Notes: a model not told the origin generated them from the letters alone. A stretch of DNA of 64,000 nt from Nitrospirillum pindoramense (GCF_007827955.1 NZ_VITR01000006.1:124001-188000), one strand, 5' to 3'; shown: positions 24,720 to 35,687, numbered from the stretch's first letter. Numbers and translations: made by a program.

Positions 24720-25739
24720 TCAGTGCGGCAGCTTGTCGAAGTAGACAAGGAAGCCAGCGGTCAGGATCACCCAGATCAGGGAGAACGGCAGGAACACCTT
24801 CCAGCCCAGGCGCATCAGCTGGTCATAACGGTAGCGGGGCAGCGTGCCGCGCACCCAGATGAACACGAACATCAGCAGAAGGATCTTGATGATCAGGTTC
24901 AGCGGACCGGGGATGAAGCCCAGGAAGGGGAACGGCTGCCAGCCACCCAGGAACAACACGGAGGTCATGCCGCTCATCAGCAGCATGCTGATGTACTCGC
25001 CCAGGAAGAACAGGGCGAAGGTCATGGCCGAGTATTCGGTGTGGAAACCGCCGACCAGCTCGGACTCGCCTTCCGGCAGGTCGAAGGGGGCGCGGTTGGT
25101 TTCCGCGAGCGCCGAGATGAAGAACACGACGAACATCGGGAACAGCGGGATGCAGAACCACACGTGGCTCTGGGCCCGGACGATGTCCGACAGGTTCAGC
25201 GAGCCGACACACAGCAGCACGGTGATGATGACGAAGCCGATGGAGACTTCGTAGGACACCATCTGCGCCGCAGAGCGCAGGCCACCGAGGAAGGCGTATT
25301 TGGAATTGGACGCCCAGCCCGACATGATGATGCCGTAGACGCCCAGCGAGCTGATGGCGAAGAGGTAGAGCACGCCGACGTTCAGGTCGGACAGCACCAG
25401 CCCCTCACCGAAGGGAATGACCGCCCAGGCGATCAACGCCATGATGAAGGTCAGCATGGGCGCGATCAGGAACACGGCGCGGTTAGCGCCGGCCGGGATG
25501 ATCGTTTCCTTGGTCAGCAGCTTCAGGCCGTCGGCGAAGGGCTGCAGCAGGCCGAAGGGGCCCACCAGGATGGGACCCTGGCGCAGCTGGATGGCGGCCA
25601 GCACCTTGCGTTCCATGTAGGTCATCATGGCCATCGCGATCAGCAACGGCACCGTGATCACAAGGATCTTCAGGATGATCGCCAGCAGGGTCGCCCCGGC
25701 CAGGGGCAGGCCCAGATGAAGGGCGAGGAAATCAGCCAT
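24720..25739 (-). CDS. nuoH: NADH-quinone oxidoreductase subunit H
   Basis: Encodes 339 residues from ATG 25739 ([11 protein letters not shown]), which overlaps the nuoG stop by 8 bases and has GAGAGGA about 10 bases upstream. A membrane subunit at the junction of the two arms that forms the quinone-entry channel. Family segments: [32 protein letters not shown], and [26 protein letters not shown] (the conserved acidic loop, abbreviated by its ends). Eight helices expected. Length is normal. Confidence 0.97.
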   Translation of the reverse strand: MADFLALHLGLPLAGATLLAIILKILVITVPLLIAMAMMTYMERKVLAAIQLRQGPILVGPFGLLQPFADGLKLLTKETIIPAGANRAVFLIAPMLTFIMALIAWAVIPFGEGLVLSDLNVGVLYLFAISSLGVYGIIMSGWASNSKYAFLGGLRSAAQMVSYEVSIGFVIITVLLCVGSLNLSDIVRAQSHVWFCIPLFPMFVVFFISALAETNRAPFDLPEGESELVGGFHTEYSAMTFALFFLGEYISMLLMSGMTSVLFLGGWQPFPFLGFIPGPLNLIIKILLLMFVFIWVRGTLPRYRYDQLMRLGWKVFLPFSLIWVILTAGFLVYFDKLPH

Positions 25740-27798
25740 GGGTACCGGTCCTCTCGGCAACGGCGGGCGACACGAAGGCCTCCGTGCATTCGGCCATGGT
25801 GGCCGAGGCGCGGCTGATCGCGTCGGTCATGTAGAAGTTCTCCACCGGCAGGGTGAAGGGGGCGGCGGCCACGGCGCCGGCCGTGCCGAAGGCACCCCAG
25901 GCGGCCGGGGTCACGCGGTCGATCTGGGCGAACGCCGGGTTGGCGTCGGCCAGCCGCTTGCGCAGCTGCTGCAGGGTGTCATACGGCAGGGGCTTGCCCA
26001 GGGCGCCGGACAGCGCGCGGATGATCTTCCAATCCTCGCGCGCCTCGCCCACCGGGAAGGTGGCCTGGCGGGTGTGCTGGGCGCGGCCCTCGGTGTTGAC
26101 GTAGGTCGCGTTCTTTTCGGTGTAGGCGGCACCGGGCAGGATGAGGTCGGCGCGGTGGGCGCCGCGATCACCATGGTGACCCTGGTAGATCACGAAGGCG
26201 CGGCCGAAGTGCTGGGCCTCGATCTCGTCGGCGCCCAGCAGGTAGACCACCTCGACCTCGCCCTTGCGGGCGCCGTCCAGGATGCCGGCCAGGTCGCGGC
26301 CGCCCTTGGCGGGCAGGAAGCCCAGATCCAGGGCGCCCACGCGCGAGGCCGCGCGGTGCAGGACGTTGAAGCCGTTCCAATCCTCACGCACCAGGCCGCA
26401 GGCCTCCGCCACCGCGCGGGCGGCGGCCCAGACGGCGGCGCCGTCTGGACGGGCCAGGGCGCCGGAGCCCAGGATCAGCAAGGGCTTCTTGGCGGCCTTC
26501 AGCGTTTCGGCATAGGGATGGCTGCCGTCGGCGATGGCGTTGAGCAGCGTGGCGTCGTTGCCCAGATGCTCGATGGGGAAGGTCAGGTCGACGCGCGGGC
26601 CCAGCACGGTGACGGTCAGGCCGCCCTGCAGGTAGCGCTTGCGGATGCGGGCGTTGACCAGGGCGCCTTCCCAGCGCGGGTTGGTGCCGATCAGGAAGAC
26701 GTGGTCAGCCTGCTCGATCCCGGCGATGGTGCTGTTGAAGATGTAACCGGCGCGGGACGTGGCATCGATGGCGCTGCCGTCCTGGCGGCTTTCCAGGCTG
26801 GCGACACCCATGCCGCCCAGCAGGTCCTTCAGGGCCAGCAGGCTTTCGGCATCGGCCAGGTCACCGGCGATGGCGGCGATCTTCTCCGGCGCCGAGCCCT
26901 TCAGCTTGGTCGCGGCCAGGGCCAGGGCCTCTTCCCACGAGGCGGCGCGCAGCTTGCCGTTCTCGCGGATGTAGGGGCGGTCCAGGCGCTGACGCTTCAG
27001 GCCGTCATGGGCATAGCGCGTCTTGTCGCTGATCCATTCCTCGTTCACCGCCTCGTTCAGGCGGGGCAGGATGCGCAGCACCTCACCGCCCCGGGTGTCG
27101 ATGCGGATGTTGGAGCCGACGGCGTCCAGCACGTCCACCGATTCCGTCTTGCGCAGTTCCCAGGGACGGGCGGTGAAGGCGTAGGGCTTGGAGGTCAGGG
27201 CGCCCACGGGGCACACGTCCACCAGGTTGCCCGACATTTCGGACGAGACCGCGGCCTCGACGTAGGTGCCGATCTCCATATGCTCGCCACGGCCGGTGGC
27301 GCCCATGACGGACACGCCGGCGATCTCGTCGCTGAAGCGGATGCAGCGCGTGCAGTGGATGCAGCGCGTCATGATCGTCTTGATCAGCGGGCCGAGGTTC
27401 TTGTCCTTGACCGCGCGCTTTTCCTCGCCATAGCGGCCGCGGTCGAAACCATAACCGACCGCCTGGTCCTGCAGGTCGCACTCACCGCCCTGGTCGCAGA
27501 TGGGGCAGTCCAGCGGGTGGTTGATGAGCAGGAACTCCATCACCCCCTTGCGCGCCTTGTGCACGGTCTCGGTGTCGGTCTTGATCACCATGCCTTCGCC
27601 GCAGGGCATGGCGCAGCTGGCGATGGGCTTGGGAGCCTTCTCCATCTCCACCAGGCACATGCGGCAGTTGGCCGGGACCGACAGCTTCTCGTGATAGCAG
27701 AAGCGCGGAACCTCGATGCCCAGCTGCTCGCAGGCCTGCAGCACGGAGGTGCCAGGCGCCACTTCAAGCTCGATACCGTCGATGGTCAGTTTCGGCAT
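25732..27798 (-). CDS. nuoG: NADH-quinone oxidoreductase subunit G
   Basis: Encodes 688 residues. N-terminal [2Fe-2S] ferredoxin domain (Cys in [20 protein letters not shown] and the preceding VLQACEQLG region), the [18 protein letters not shown] cluster motif, and a [10 protein letters not shown] [4Fe-4S] site. A molybdopterin-oxidoreductase-like but inactive C-terminal part follows. At the position where some bacteria carry the extra N7 cluster cysteines I read [14 protein letters not shown] with no cysteines, so this is the mitochondrial-like form without N7. Length is typical for Alphaproteobacteria. It lies 20 bases after nuoF. Confidence 0.97.
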   Translation of the reverse strand: MPKLTIDGIELEVAPGTSVLQACEQLGIEVPRFCYHEKLSVPANCRMCLVEMEKAPKPIASCAMPCGEGMVIKTDTETVHKARKGVMEFLLINHPLDCPICDQGGECDLQDQAVGYGFDRGRYGEEKRAVKDKNLGPLIKTIMTRCIHCTRCIRFSDEIAGVSVMGATGRGEHMEIGTYVEAAVSSEMSGNLVDVCPVGALTSKPYAFTARPWELRKTESVDVLDAVGSNIRIDTRGGEVLRILPRLNEAVNEEWISDKTRYAHDGLKRQRLDRPYIRENGKLRAASWEEALALAATKLKGSAPEKIAAIAGDLADAESLLALKDLLGGMGVASLESRQDGSAIDATSRAGYIFNSTIAGIEQADHVFLIGTNPRWEGALVNARIRKRYLQGGLTVTVLGPRVDLTFPIEHLGNDATLLNAIADGSHPYAETLKAAKKPLLILGSGALARPDGAAVWAAARAVAEACGLVREDWNGFNVLHRAASRVGALDLGFLPAKGGRDLAGILDGARKGEVEVVYLLGADEIEAQHFGRAFVIYQGHHGDRGAHRADLILPGAAYTEKNATYVNTEGRAQHTRQATFPVGEAREDWKIIRALSGALGKPLPYDTLQQLRKRLADANPAFAQIDRVTPAAWGAFGTAGAVAAAPFTLPVENFYMTDAISRASATMAECTEAFVSPAVAERTGTHG

Positions 27799-27818
27799 GT
27801 CTTAAATCCTTCCACCGA

Positions 27819-29099
27819 TCACTCGGCAGCGATGCTCTGGCGGTAGGCGGCGATGCGGGCTTCCATCTCCGGCCGGAAGTGGCGGATCAGGCCCTGCACC
27901 GGCCAAGCGGCGGCGTCACCCAGGGCGCAGATGGTCCGGCCCTCGATCTGCTTGGTCACGTCATACAGCATGTCGATCTCGTCCAGGCGGGCCTGGCCGC
28001 GCACCATGCGGTCCATGACGCGGGCCAGCCAGCCCGTGCCCTCACGGCAGGGCGTGCACTGGCCGCAGCTCTCATGCATGTAGAATTTGGACAGGCGGGC
28101 GATGGCCTTCACGATGTCGGTGGACTTGTCCATGACGATCACGGCCGCCGTGCCCAGGCCCGACCCAACCTCACGCAGGCTGTCGAAGTCCATCAGCACG
28201 GTGTCGCAGACGCTCTTGGGCATCACCGGCACCGACGAGCCGCCGGGGATGATGGCCAGCAGGTTGTCCCACCCACCGCGCACGCCGCCGGCGTGACGCT
28301 CGATGAGCTCCTTCAGGGGGATGCCCATCTCCTCTTCCACGTTGCACGGCTTGTTCACGTGGCCGGAGATGCAGAACAGCTTGGTGCCGGCGTTCTTGGG
28401 GCGGCCCAGGCCGGCGAACCAGGCGGGGCCGCGGCGCAGGATGGTGGGCACGCCCGCGATGCTTTCCACGTTGTTGACCGTGGTCGGGCGGGAATACAGG
28501 CCGGCGTTGGCGGGGAACGGCGGCTTGTTGCGCGGCTGGCCCTTCTTGCCCTCGATGGATTCGATGAGCGCGGTTTCCTCGCCGCAGATGTAGGCGCCCG
28601 CCCCCTTGTGCAGGTAGACGTCGTAGTCGTAGCCGCTGCCGCAGGCGTTCTTGCCGATCAGACCGGAGGCGTAGGCCTCGTCGATGGCGACCTGGACGTT
28701 GGACGCCTCGTGGTAGAACTCACCACGGATGTAGATGTAGCAGGCGGTGGCGCCGATGGCGAAACCGGCAATCAGGCAGCCTTCGATCAGCTTGTGCGGA
28801 TCATGGCGCAGGATCTCGCGGTCCTTGCAGGTGCCGGGCTCGCCCTCGTCGGCGTTGATGACCAGATAGACGGGGCCATCCACCTTCTTGGGCATGAAGG
28901 ACCATTTCAGGCCGGTGGAGAAACCGGCGCCGCCGCGGCCGCGCATGCCCGATTCCTTCATCTGCTCGATGATGGTGTCGCGGCCCCGGGCCAGGATGTC
29001 CTTCGTCCCATCCCAGTCGCCGCGCTTGCGGGCGGCGTCCAGGCGGAAATCCTCGAAGCCGTAGAGGTTGGTGTAGATGCGGTCTTCGTCGCGCAACAT
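27819..29099 (-). CDS. nuoF: NADH-quinone oxidoreductase subunit F
   Basis: Encodes 426 residues. It binds FMN and NADH and carries cluster N3. The glycine-rich flavin/NADH motif [16 protein letters not shown] is near residues 53-68. The [4Fe-4S] motif is [15 protein letters not shown] near the C-terminus, with a further cysteine in the [13 protein letters not shown] segment. [14 protein letters not shown] is the conserved substrate loop. Gap of 5 bases from nuoE. Confidence 0.97.
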   Translation of the reverse strand: MLRDEDRIYTNLYGFEDFRLDAARKRGDWDGTKDILARGRDTIIEQMKESGMRGRGGAGFSTGLKWSFMPKKVDGPVYLVINADEGEPGTCKDREILRHDPHKLIEGCLIAGFAIGATACYIYIRGEFYHEASNVQVAIDEAYASGLIGKNACGSGYDYDVYLHKGAGAYICGEETALIESIEGKKGQPRNKPPFPANAGLYSRPTTVNNVESIAGVPTILRRGPAWFAGLGRPKNAGTKLFCISGHVNKPCNVEEEMGIPLKELIERHAGGVRGGWDNLLAIIPGGSSVPVMPKSVCDTVLMDFDSLREVGSGLGTAAVIVMDKSTDIVKAIARLSKFYMHESCGQCTPCREGTGWLARVMDRMVRGQARLDEIDMLYDVTKQIEGRTICALGDAAAWPVQGLIRHFRPEMEARIAAYRQSIAAE

Positions 29100-29104
29100 C
29101 GGCC

Positions 29105-29737
29105 TTACTCCTGCGACGCCGGCTTGACGCCGTTACGCTGCGCCATCTCGATCAGGGTCGTGGGACCCCCGATGGGCGCGGAATTGATGCGGCCGTTCTG
29201 CGGGCCGGGCTTGGGCTTCTCGCCCCGGATCAGGGTGTCGAGCAGCGCCTCGGTGGAGGGGCCGTCCAGATCCTCGTAATAGACATCGTCCAGCGAGATC
29301 ACGGGGGCGTTCACGCAGGCGCCGGCGCATTCCACCTCGACCACGGTGAACTGGCCGTCGGCCGTGGTCTCGCCTGGGCCGATGCCCAGCTTGCGCTTGC
29401 ACGCCGCCAGCACCTCGTCCGACCCGCGCAGCCAGCAGGGGGTGGTCGTGCAGACCTGCACGAAGTGCTTACCCACCGGCTTCAGGTTGTACATGGTGTA
29501 GAAGCTGGCGACCTCGTACACGCGGATGGGGGCCATGCCCAGCATGCCGGCGACATAGTCCATCGCGGCGCGGGGCAGCCAGTTGTCGTGCTGGCGCTGA
29601 GCCAAGTCCAGCAAAGGCATCACGGCGCTCGCCTGGCGGCCTTCCGGATACTTGGCGATGATCCGCTGGGCCAGAGCCAGGTTGTCGGCGGTGAATTCGA
29701 AGGTCGCCGGACCGGCAGGGGTCTCGGAAGCGCTCAT
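29105..29737 (-). CDS. nuoE: NADH-quinone oxidoreductase subunit E
   Basis: Encodes 210 residues. A thioredoxin-like [2Fe-2S] protein (cluster N1a); the four cysteines are in [12 protein letters not shown] and [12 protein letters not shown]. The helical N-terminus ([24 protein letters not shown]) docks to NuoF. A C-terminal extension of about 40 residues after the core ([14 protein letters not shown]...) is longer than in E. coli but normal for Alphaproteobacteria. Its start overlaps the nuoD stop by 4 bases. Confidence 0.97.
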   Translation of the reverse strand: MSASETPAGPATFEFTADNLALAQRIIAKYPEGRQASAVMPLLDLAQRQHDNWLPRAAMDYVAGMLGMAPIRVYEVASFYTMYNLKPVGKHFVQVCTTTPCWLRGSDEVLAACKRKLGIGPGETTADGQFTVVEVECAGACVNAPVISLDDVYYEDLDGPSTEALLDTLIRGEKPKPGPQNGRINSAPIGGPTTLIEMAQRNGVKPASQE

Positions 29738-30927
29738 CGGTCGATCTCTCCGAACACGACGTCGATGGAGCCGATGATCGCGACGGCGTCGGCGAGCATA
29801 TGGCCCCGGGACATGAAATCAACACCCTGCAGATGGGCGATGCCCGTCGGCCGGATCTTGCAACGGTAAGGACGGTTGGTGCCGTCGGACACGAGGTACA
29901 CGCCGAACTCGCCCTTGGGCGATTCGGTGGCGGTGTAGGTCTCGCCCGCCGGGACGTGATAGCCCTCGGTGTAGAGCTTGAAGTGATGGATCAGCGATTC
30001 CATCGACCGCTTCATGTCGCCACGCGGCGGCGGGGCGATCTTGCGGTCGTCCACCTTGATGGGGCCCGGCGTCTGGCGCAGTTTGGCGATCGCCTGCTGC
30101 ACGATCCGGTTGGACTGCCGCATCTCCTCCACGCGCACCAGATAGCGGGCGTAGCAGTCACCCGTCTTGCCGATGGCGACGTCGAAGTCGTACTCGGCGT
30201 AGGTGTCGTAGGGCTGCGCCTTGCGCAGGTCCCACGGGATGCCGGAGGCGCGCAGCACCGGGCCGGTGAAGCCCCAGGCCAGCGCCTCGTCACCCGAGAC
30301 GATGCCGATGTCGACCAGGCGCTGCTTGAAGATGCGGTTGGCCGTCAGCAGGCCCTCCACATCGTCAACGAACTTCTCGAACTTGGCCGCGTAGGCCTCG
30401 ATATCGTCCAGCATGCCGGCCGGCAGGTCCTGATGGACGCCGCCCACGCGGAAATAGTTGGCGTGCATGCGGGCACCCGACACCCGCTCATAGAACTCCA
30501 TGAGCAGCTCGCGCTCCTCGAAGCCCCACAGGGCCGGGGTCAGCGCGCCCACGTCCATGGCGAACGTCGTGACGTTCAGCAGGTGGTTCAGGATGCGGGT
30601 CAGCTCGGCGAACAGCACGCGGATGTGCTGCGCGCGCTTGGGCGGGGTGATGCCCAGCAGCTTTTCCGCGGCCAGGACGAAGCTGTGCTCCTCCGACATC
30701 GGCGACACGTAGTCCAGCCGGTCGAAGTAGGGCATCGCCTGGATGTAGGTCTTGTACTCGATGAGCTTCTCGGTACCGCGATGCAGCAGACCGATGTGCG
30801 GGTCCGCCCGCTCCACGATCTCGCCATCCATCTCCAGAACCAGGCGCAACACGCCGTGGGCGGCAGGGTGCTGCGGCCCGAAGTTCATCGTGTAGGGTTT
30901 GATTTGGCTTTCGACAGGATTGGCCAT
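29734..30927 (-). CDS. nuoD: NADH-quinone oxidoreductase subunit D
   Basis: Encodes 397 residues from ATG 30927 ([19 protein letters not shown]). The in-frame GTG at 30939 would overlap nuoC and is less likely. It is the 49-kDa type subunit that, with NuoB, forms the quinone-binding cavity. Conserved: [22 protein letters not shown], the quinone-ligand His/Tyr region at [11 protein letters not shown] and YVSPMSEEH, and [10 protein letters not shown]. It is separate from nuoC, unlike the nuoCD fusion of enterics. Gap of 8 bases to nuoC. Confidence 0.97.
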   Translation of the reverse strand: MANPVESQIKPYTMNFGPQHPAAHGVLRLVLEMDGEIVERADPHIGLLHRGTEKLIEYKTYIQAMPYFDRLDYVSPMSEEHSFVLAAEKLLGITPPKRAQHIRVLFAELTRILNHLLNVTTFAMDVGALTPALWGFEERELLMEFYERVSGARMHANYFRVGGVHQDLPAGMLDDIEAYAAKFEKFVDDVEGLLTANRIFKQRLVDIGIVSGDEALAWGFTGPVLRASGIPWDLRKAQPYDTYAEYDFDVAIGKTGDCYARYLVRVEEMRQSNRIVQQAIAKLRQTPGPIKVDDRKIAPPPRGDMKRSMESLIHHFKLYTEGYHVPAGETYTATESPKGEFGVYLVSDGTNRPYRCKIRPTGIAHLQGVDFMSRGHMLADAVAIIGSIDVVFGEIDR

Positions 30928-30935
30928 GGCCGATC

Positions 30936-31583
30936 TCACTTCTTCACGCTGCCGTCGCGCAGCGACGCGCCCAGCGGGATGACCGCCTTCTCGTCGCCCG
31001 GCAGTTGCACATCGGTCATCGCCTCCCAGGGCGACATGAAATCAAAGGCCCGGAAGTCCTGCGTCAGCTTCACCGGCTCATAGACGACGCGCTTCTGCTC
31101 GTCGTCGTAGCGGACCTCGACATACCCCGTCAGGGGGAAGTCCTTGCGCAGGGGGTGACCCTCGAACCCATAGTCGGTCAGGATGCGGCGCAGGTCGGGA
31201 TGGCCCGCGAAGAACACGCCGAACATGTCCCAGGTCTCGCGCTCGTACCAGCCGGCGGCCGGGAACAGGGGGACGCAGGACGGGACGGGCGTGTCCTCAT
31301 CCGTGGTGACCTTCACCCGCGCGCGCAGGTTCTTGGACACCGACAGCAGCATGTAGTTGACCTCGAACCGCTCCGCCTTCGACGGCCAGTCCACCGCGGT
31401 CACATCGACCAACTGGGTGAAGCGGCAGCCGGCGTCGTCGCGCAGCACGGTCAGGGTCTGCAGCAGACCCTCGCGGGTGGTGCGGACCACCAGCTCGCCG
31501 TGCTGGATCTCGGTACCGGTCACAGCGCCCGGGAGAGCCGCCGCGATCTTGGCGCCCAGCGCCTGTAGGGTTTCTTCGTTCAT
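30936..31583 (-). CDS. nuoC: NADH-quinone oxidoreductase subunit C
   Basis: Encodes 215 residues from ATG 31583 ([15 protein letters not shown]); the longer open frame upstream only overlaps nuoB. It is the 30-kDa subunit, a structural part of the peripheral arm. Signature: [47 protein letters not shown], quoted here only by its parts [10 protein letters not shown] and [15 protein letters not shown]. It starts 19 bases after nuoB. Confidence 0.97.
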   Translation of the reverse strand: MNEETLQALGAKIAAALPGAVTGTEIQHGELVVRTTREGLLQTLTVLRDDAGCRFTQLVDVTAVDWPSKAERFEVNYMLLSVSKNLRARVKVTTDEDTPVPSCVPLFPAAGWYERETWDMFGVFFAGHPDLRRILTDYGFEGHPLRKDFPLTGYVEVRYDDEQKRVVYEPVKLTQDFRAFDFMSPWEAMTDVQLPGDEKAVIPLGASLRDGSVKK

Positions 31584-31602
31584 TCCAGATCCCCCGGGCC
31601 GC

Positions 31603-32172
31603 TCAGCGCCGAACCAGGCGGTTGCCGCCCTTGATCTTCTTCTGCAGCTGCAGCACGCCGTAAACCAGGGCCTCGGCCGTGGGCGGGCAGCCCGGCACAT
31701 AGATGTCCACGGGCACGATGCGGTCGCAACCGCGCACCACGGAATAGCTGTAGTGGTAGTAACCGCCGCCGTTGGCGCAGGACCCCATGGAGATGACCCA
31801 GCGCGGCTCCGCCATCTGGTCGTAGACCTTGCGCAAGGCCGGGGCCATCTTGTTGCACAGGGTGCCGGCCACGATCATCACGTCCGACTGGCGCGGGCTG
31901 GGGCGCGGAATGACGCCGAACCGGTCCAGGTCGAAACGGCTCATGTAGGCGTGGATCATTTCCACCGCGCAGCACGCCAGACCGAAGGTCATGGGCCACA
32001 GCGACCCGGTGCGCGCCCATTCCTGCAAGGCGTCCAGCTTCGCCACGACGAAGCCTTTATCCTGCAATTCCGTCGTCACGGCCTTGATGTAGGCGTCCTG
32101 GGCGGGACCGGGCGGCAGGGGCGCGCCCACGCCGGCGGGGGGAACGGAAGAATGGGTTGGCAAAGACGTCAC
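31603..32172 (-). CDS. nuoB: NADH-quinone oxidoreductase subunit B
   Basis: Encodes 189 residues. It holds the terminal cluster N2 that reduces quinone. Cysteines: the unusual tandem pair in [10 protein letters not shown], then [13 protein letters not shown], and [11 protein letters not shown]. The N-terminal 25 residues (Pro/Ala-rich) are variable. The conserved body starts at [14 protein letters not shown]. Gap of 67 bases from nuoA. Confidence 0.97.
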   Translation of the reverse strand: MTSLPTHSSVPPAGVGAPLPPGPAQDAYIKAVTTELQDKGFVVAKLDALQEWARTGSLWPMTFGLACCAVEMIHAYMSRFDLDRFGVIPRPSPRQSDVMIVAGTLCNKMAPALRKVYDQMAEPRWVISMGSCANGGGYYHYSYSVVRGCDRIVPVDIYVPGCPPTAEALVYGVLQLQKKIKGGNRLVRR

Positions 32173-32239
32173 GGGTCTGGCTCCGGTGTGAACGGGCAGC
32201 GATGCGAAAGACGGAAAAAGGCCTGAGCGCCGGCCGGGA

Positions 32240-32623
32240 TCACTCCCAGTCCAGCGCGCCCTTCTTCCATTCGTAGATGAAGCCGATGGTCAGGATGCCC
32301 AGGAAGGCCATCATGGACCAGAAGCCGAACAAGCCGATGCGGCCCAGGGACACGGCCCAGGGGAACAGGAAGGCCACTTCCAGGTCGAAGATGATGAACA
32401 GGATGGCGACCAGGTAAAAGCGCACGTCGAACTTGCTGCGGGCGTCGTTGAACGGCTCGAAGCCGCATTCGTACGCCGACAGCTTTTCACTGTCCGGCTT
32501 CTGCTTGGCGACCAGCATGGAGCCGAACAGCATGGCCGCCGCGATCACCGCGGCGATACCCACGAAGATGAGGATCGGCAGGTACTGGCTCAGCAGCTCG
32601 GTGGACATAACCTGACTGGACAT
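32240..32623 (-). CDS. nuoA: NADH-quinone oxidoreductase subunit A
   Basis: Encodes 127 residues from ATG 32623 ([15 protein letters not shown]); the ATG at 32608 gives 122 residues and is equally possible. Three transmembrane helices flank the conserved loop [23 protein letters not shown], with the loop Cys characteristic of the deactive-transition loop. This is the first gene of the nuo operon. The 430-base upstream region holds a possible promoter and a leader hairpin. Confidence 0.96.
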   Translation of the reverse strand: MSSQVMSTELLSQYLPILIFVGIAAVIAAAMLFGSMLVAKQKPDSEKLSAYECGFEPFNDARSKFDVRFYLVAILFIIFDLEVAFLFPWAVSLGRIGLFGFWSMMAFLGILTIGFIYEWKKGALDWE

Positions 32624-32797
32624 GAGTGTGCCCCAATTTCGTCCCGGTTGGCCCGACAGGGCTTGCGGAAGGCGCCACCCGCAACCAAGTGCATGAAGCC
32701 CAGGCCCACACATCTGATTGTCGGTATTGGCCCCACCCGGCCTGCCCGCCGGTTCTGGACATAACCTCCAGACCCATGCGGGGGTCCGGATGCCTGC

Positions 32798-32823
32798 AAC
32801 AAAAGCCCGGCTTGGGGCCGGGC
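32798..32823 (-). terminator. intrinsic terminator or attenuator in the nuo leader
   Basis: GCCCGGC (32805-32811) pairs with GCCGGGC (32817-32823) around a 5-base loop. Read on the minus strand, TTTTGTT follows at once (32798-32804). It lies about 175 bases before nuoA and directly after a TATATT box (32831-32836). It either ends read-through from tRNA-Asp or acts as an attenuator for nuo. It is a short stem but has proper terminator geometry. Confidence 0.55.
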
Positions 32824-32830
32824 GTGTTGG

Positions 32831-32836
32831 AATATA
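32831..32836 (-). promoter_or_regulatory. possible -10 element upstream of nuoA
   Basis: TATATT on the minus strand, in an otherwise GC-rich stretch, about 205 bases before nuoA. No convincing -35 at 16-18 bases; TTGGGC is present but only 12 bases away. The start would lie at the foot of the terminator-like hairpin, which is odd. Low confidence. Confidence 0.3.
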
Positions 32837-33053
32837 GGCGGGTGCCGTGCCCAAGGAAAGCAAATTACGCCATGCGCGGCGCTGGGGCCAAGGCGCTGAA
32901 AATATGGGGGAAATGACCAAAATCGGGCTTGTTGAGATCCACTCTCAATTCCCGCTCTACCGCAGGTGCGAAAGCCCATAACGCAAGCAGGCCGCGCTGT
33001 TGCCAGCGCGGCCTTGCTAAGGTATCGATTGCCCTGTCCGGCATCGATAAAGT
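32837..33053. other. intergenic between nuo leader and tRNA-Asp
   Basis: Contains a 9-bp hairpin GGCCGCGCT/AGCGCGGCC (32990-32998/33006-33014) about 40 bases beyond the 3' end of tRNA-Asp. It has no T-tract on the minus strand and is probably part of tRNA trailer processing or Rho-type termination. No open frame with coding character. Confidence 0.4.
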
Positions 33054-33130
<77 letters not shown>

Positions 33131-33220
33131 TCGTTGCAACGTTGCTTTCTGGCCTTATTTCGCACCGTTCGTTTTATCGTTCGGTGCGTTTCGCGCCGTC
33201 AGCGTCGCTGCGGTGCGCGG

Positions 33221-33250
33221 TTTGTAGTAAAAAGCCCCACCCCTTGTCAA
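33221..33250 (-). promoter_or_regulatory. sigma-70 promoter of tRNA-Asp
   Basis: On the minus strand a perfect -35 TTGACA (plus-strand 33245-33250) is followed by 18 bases and TACAAA (33221-33226). The predicted start is about 85 bases before the mature tRNA 5' end. This is the clearest housekeeping promoter in the window. Confidence 0.65.
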
Positions 33251-33304
33251 ACAAGAAAAACGCGGTGGCGCCGATTTTTTTCATTTTTTTGTAAGCAATT
33301 GATT

Positions 33305-33529
33305 TTACGCGGCTTTTTCCGCGCGGCGCAGGCTGTCCAACCGGTCAAGCGCCTGGAGCAGGCGGGTGGGGACGCCGCGATGGTCCACGGCGTCGGGCCC
33401 ACCGAAAGCGGTCATGCACAATTCCAGCGCCTGGGCCAGCGGTTCCGCCACCGTAAGGTTGCCGTGCTCCAGCGCCAGTTCCAGCGCGCTCAAAATCCGG
33501 TCGCCGAGGCGCCGCTCATCCTTTTCCAT
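33305..33529 (-). CDS. small conserved hypothetical protein
   Basis: Encodes 74 residues from ATG 33529 (MEKDERRLGDRILSALELAL). The frame is open to 33700 with possible ATGs at 33598 and 33640, but the upstream part (Cys/Gly/Pro-rich) looks less like protein and the GGAG before 33529 is acceptable. It is helical and soluble, with a body that reads AVEPLAQALELCMTAFGG-like repeats of amphipathic helix. Similar small proteins starting MEKDERRLGDR are, to my memory, common in Rhodospirillales; no function known. It sits between tRNA-Asp and an antiporter gene on the same strand. Confidence 0.6.
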   Translation of the reverse strand: MEKDERRLGDRILSALELALEHGNLTVAEPLAQALELCMTAFGGPDAVDHRGVPTRLLQALDRLDSLRRAEKAA

Positions 33530-33724
33530 GACCCGATGCTCCGGTTCGTTGCCAGGCAGGCCCCCCAGGGCACAGCCGGGGCTGCAGAAGCTTACCATCT
33601 TTCCCGGGCGGTCCCCGATGGGAAATCGACCTCTGCTCATGGATAGGGGCTGCCATGTCGGCCGCGGCCGGCACCTCGCCACCAGACGTGGCGTCCACAC
33701 CCTGGCCCCCGGCGCCCGAACGCC

Positions 33725-35410
33725 TCAAAGCACCCGGGACCGGGCCAGCGACGCCTCCATCATGTCCAGGCTGTGGACCATGCGGCGCCAGGTTTCCTCG
33801 CTGATGGCATGAATACGGTGCAGGCGGGCCAGTTCGTCGCGCTTGGCGCGCAGGGCGGCCAGCCTCAGTTCCGCGTCGATGGTCAGCCTCCGCCGGGCCT
33901 GGGCACGGACATCCACCGGCATGTCCGGATCCTCCACCTGGCGGCGGTAGAACTCCATCAGGCGCAGCACCGCCTCGGTATGGAGGTCGGCGTCATCGGC
34001 TCCGGGTCGCTTGGCGTGGTGCGCCTGTTCCAACCGGCGCAGGGCCGCGCGCGCCAGGGCGGCCTCGGCCGCCCTCTCCTCCTCCACGCCCGCATCCTCC
34101 TCCGGCATGCTCAAGCCGCGCAGCAGCCAGGGTAGCGTCAGGCTGGCCAAGACCAGCGACACCAGAATGACACCCGACGCCAGGAAGATCGCGACGTCGC
34201 GCCCAGGAAAGGGCACACCGTCACGCAGCCAGTCCGGCAGGGACAGCACGCCGGCCAGGGTGACGGCGCCACGCACCCCGGCGATGGCCATGGCGGCCAT
34301 GATGCGCAGCATGATGCCGGGAGGCCCGCCGGGCCGGGGCTTCCCCCGCCAACGGGCCAGCGCCTGGCTGACCATCAGCGACACCCAGACCCAAAGAACC
34401 CGCAGGCCCAATAGCACGCCGACGATGATGGCGACCTGCAACGCCAGCCATCCCAGGCCGACCGGCGTTTCCAGGGGTCCGGCATGGGGAGCCCCGGCCT
34501 GACTGGCGATCATGGGCGCCTGGCCCAGGATGCCCGGCAGTTGCCAGCCCAACAGGACGAAGATCACGCCGTTCAGCGTGAACTGGATCATCTCGCCCAC
34601 CGCCGTGCCCTGCAGGCGTGTGGCCACCTGCCCCGACTCTTCGAGCGGCAGCAGGTTCAAGGTCATGCCCCCCGCCACGGCGGCCAGGATACCCGACATG
34701 TCCAGATGCTCGGCCGCCAGGTAGGCGGCGAAGGGCACCAGAAACATGGTGAGGATGGTGGTGCCCGGCGAATCGCCCCGGGCGCGCACCAGCCAGCCAT
34801 GGACCACCCGCACCGCGGCCACCATGACCACGCCCACCAGCACGCCGCCTATGGCCGCCCACAGGAAGGAGACAGTGGCCGCGCCGATGGAGAAGGTGCC
34901 GGTGAGGGCCGCCGTCACGGCGAATTGCAGGCACACGAGGCCAGAGGCGTCGTTCAGCAACGCCTCCCCCTCCAGTATATGCTTCAGGCGGGGAGGCATG
35001 CGCGCGCCGCCGGCCATGCCCGCCACGGCGACCGCATCGGTGGGAGACAGCACCGCCGCCAGGGCGAAGGCGGTGGACAGGGGAACGGCGGGCAGCAGCC
35101 AGTGGATGATATGCCCGGCCCCGACCACGGTGAACAGCACCAGGCCCACTGCCAGCGTCAGAATGATGAACCCCAGGCGCCGCAACTCCAGCACCGGGAA
35201 TCGCCAGGCGTCAAGGAACAGCAGGGGCGGAATGAACACCAGCAGGAAGAGGTCGGGGTTAAGGACGATGGGCACGCCGGAGAAGCCGCCCAGGGCCGCG
35301 CCCAGGGCCACCTGGATGAGCGGCAAGGGCACACGGCGGACGAAAGGGCTGATCCCGCCCGATGCCGCGACGGTCACCAGCAGGATCAGGACGGCGGTCA
35401 TCGTTTCCAT
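33725..35410 (-). CDS. CPA1 family Na+/H+ antiporter
   Basis: Encodes 561 residues. About 12-13 transmembrane helices occupy residues 1-410, with the CPA1 signatures FIPPLLFLDAWRFP, LSPTDAVAVAGMAGG (the ion-binding region following the family's conserved LNDASGL in EGEALLNDASGLVCLQF) and AGVRGAVTLAGVLSLP. A cytoplasmic helical tail of about 150 residues (EEERAAEAALARAALRRLEQA onward) is rich in Arg/Glu/Ala and typical of bacterial CPA1 (TIGR00831-like) proteins. It exchanges protons for Na+ or K+ for pH and ion homeostasis. Start ATG 35410; ATG 35401 is an alternative. Confidence 0.93.
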   Translation of the reverse strand: METMTAVLILLVTVAASGGISPFVRRVPLPLIQVALGAALGGFSGVPIVLNPDLFLLVFIPPLLFLDAWRFPVLELRRLGFIILTLAVGLVLFTVVGAGHIIHWLLPAVPLSTAFALAAVLSPTDAVAVAGMAGGARMPPRLKHILEGEALLNDASGLVCLQFAVTAALTGTFSIGAATVSFLWAAIGGVLVGVVMVAAVRVVHGWLVRARGDSPGTTILTMFLVPFAAYLAAEHLDMSGILAAVAGGMTLNLLPLEESGQVATRLQGTAVGEMIQFTLNGVIFVLLGWQLPGILGQAPMIASQAGAPHAGPLETPVGLGWLALQVAIIVGVLLGLRVLWVWVSLMVSQALARWRGKPRPGGPPGIMLRIMAAMAIAGVRGAVTLAGVLSLPDWLRDGVPFPGRDVAIFLASGVILVSLVLASLTLPWLLRGLSMPEEDAGVEEERAAEAALARAALRRLEQAHHAKRPGADDADLHTEAVLRLMEFYRRQVEDPDMPVDVRAQARRRLTIDAELRLAALRAKRDELARLHRIHAISEETWRRMVHSLDMMEASLARSRVL

Positions 35411-35474
35411 GGGGCGGATCTATTCCAGGCAAGCCGATGGATCAGGGCGGGAGCGGACACAGGCCCAGGGCGGA

Positions 35475-35687
35475 TCAGCGCCGGGGACGTCGTCCCGCCA
35501 GCAGCGCCGCGGCCAGGACGATGACGCCCAGCAGGATGACTAGGATGTTCATCCCCGGACCGCCGCTGCGGTCATGGGTCATGTCCCAAAGCCGCCCACC
35601 GATCATGGCCAAGCCCAGAATGATCAGCAAGACCCGGTGCTGCGGTGTCAGCCCGCCAGGCGACATATCCGGCGGCGGCGTGTCCAT
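35475..35687 (-). CDS. small membrane protein, unknown
   Basis: Encodes 70 residues from ATG 35687, which shares its A with the TGA stop of the upstream gene (TGATG coupling). Two hydrophobic segments: VLLIILGLAMIGG (about 19-31) and ILVILLGVIVLAAALLAG (about 48-65), ending RRPRR. No family recognised. Its coupling to the 36547-35687 membrane protein suggests a shared job. Confidence 0.6.
   Translation of the reverse strand: MDTPPPDMSPGGLTPQHRVLLIILGLAMIGGRLWDMTHDRSGGPGMNILVILLGVIVLAAALLAGRRPRR

Noticed and set aside
25738-27846. A 702-residue plus-strand open frame opposite nuoG
   Set aside because: Mirror of nuoG in the antisense frame, with no ribosome site or recognisable domain.
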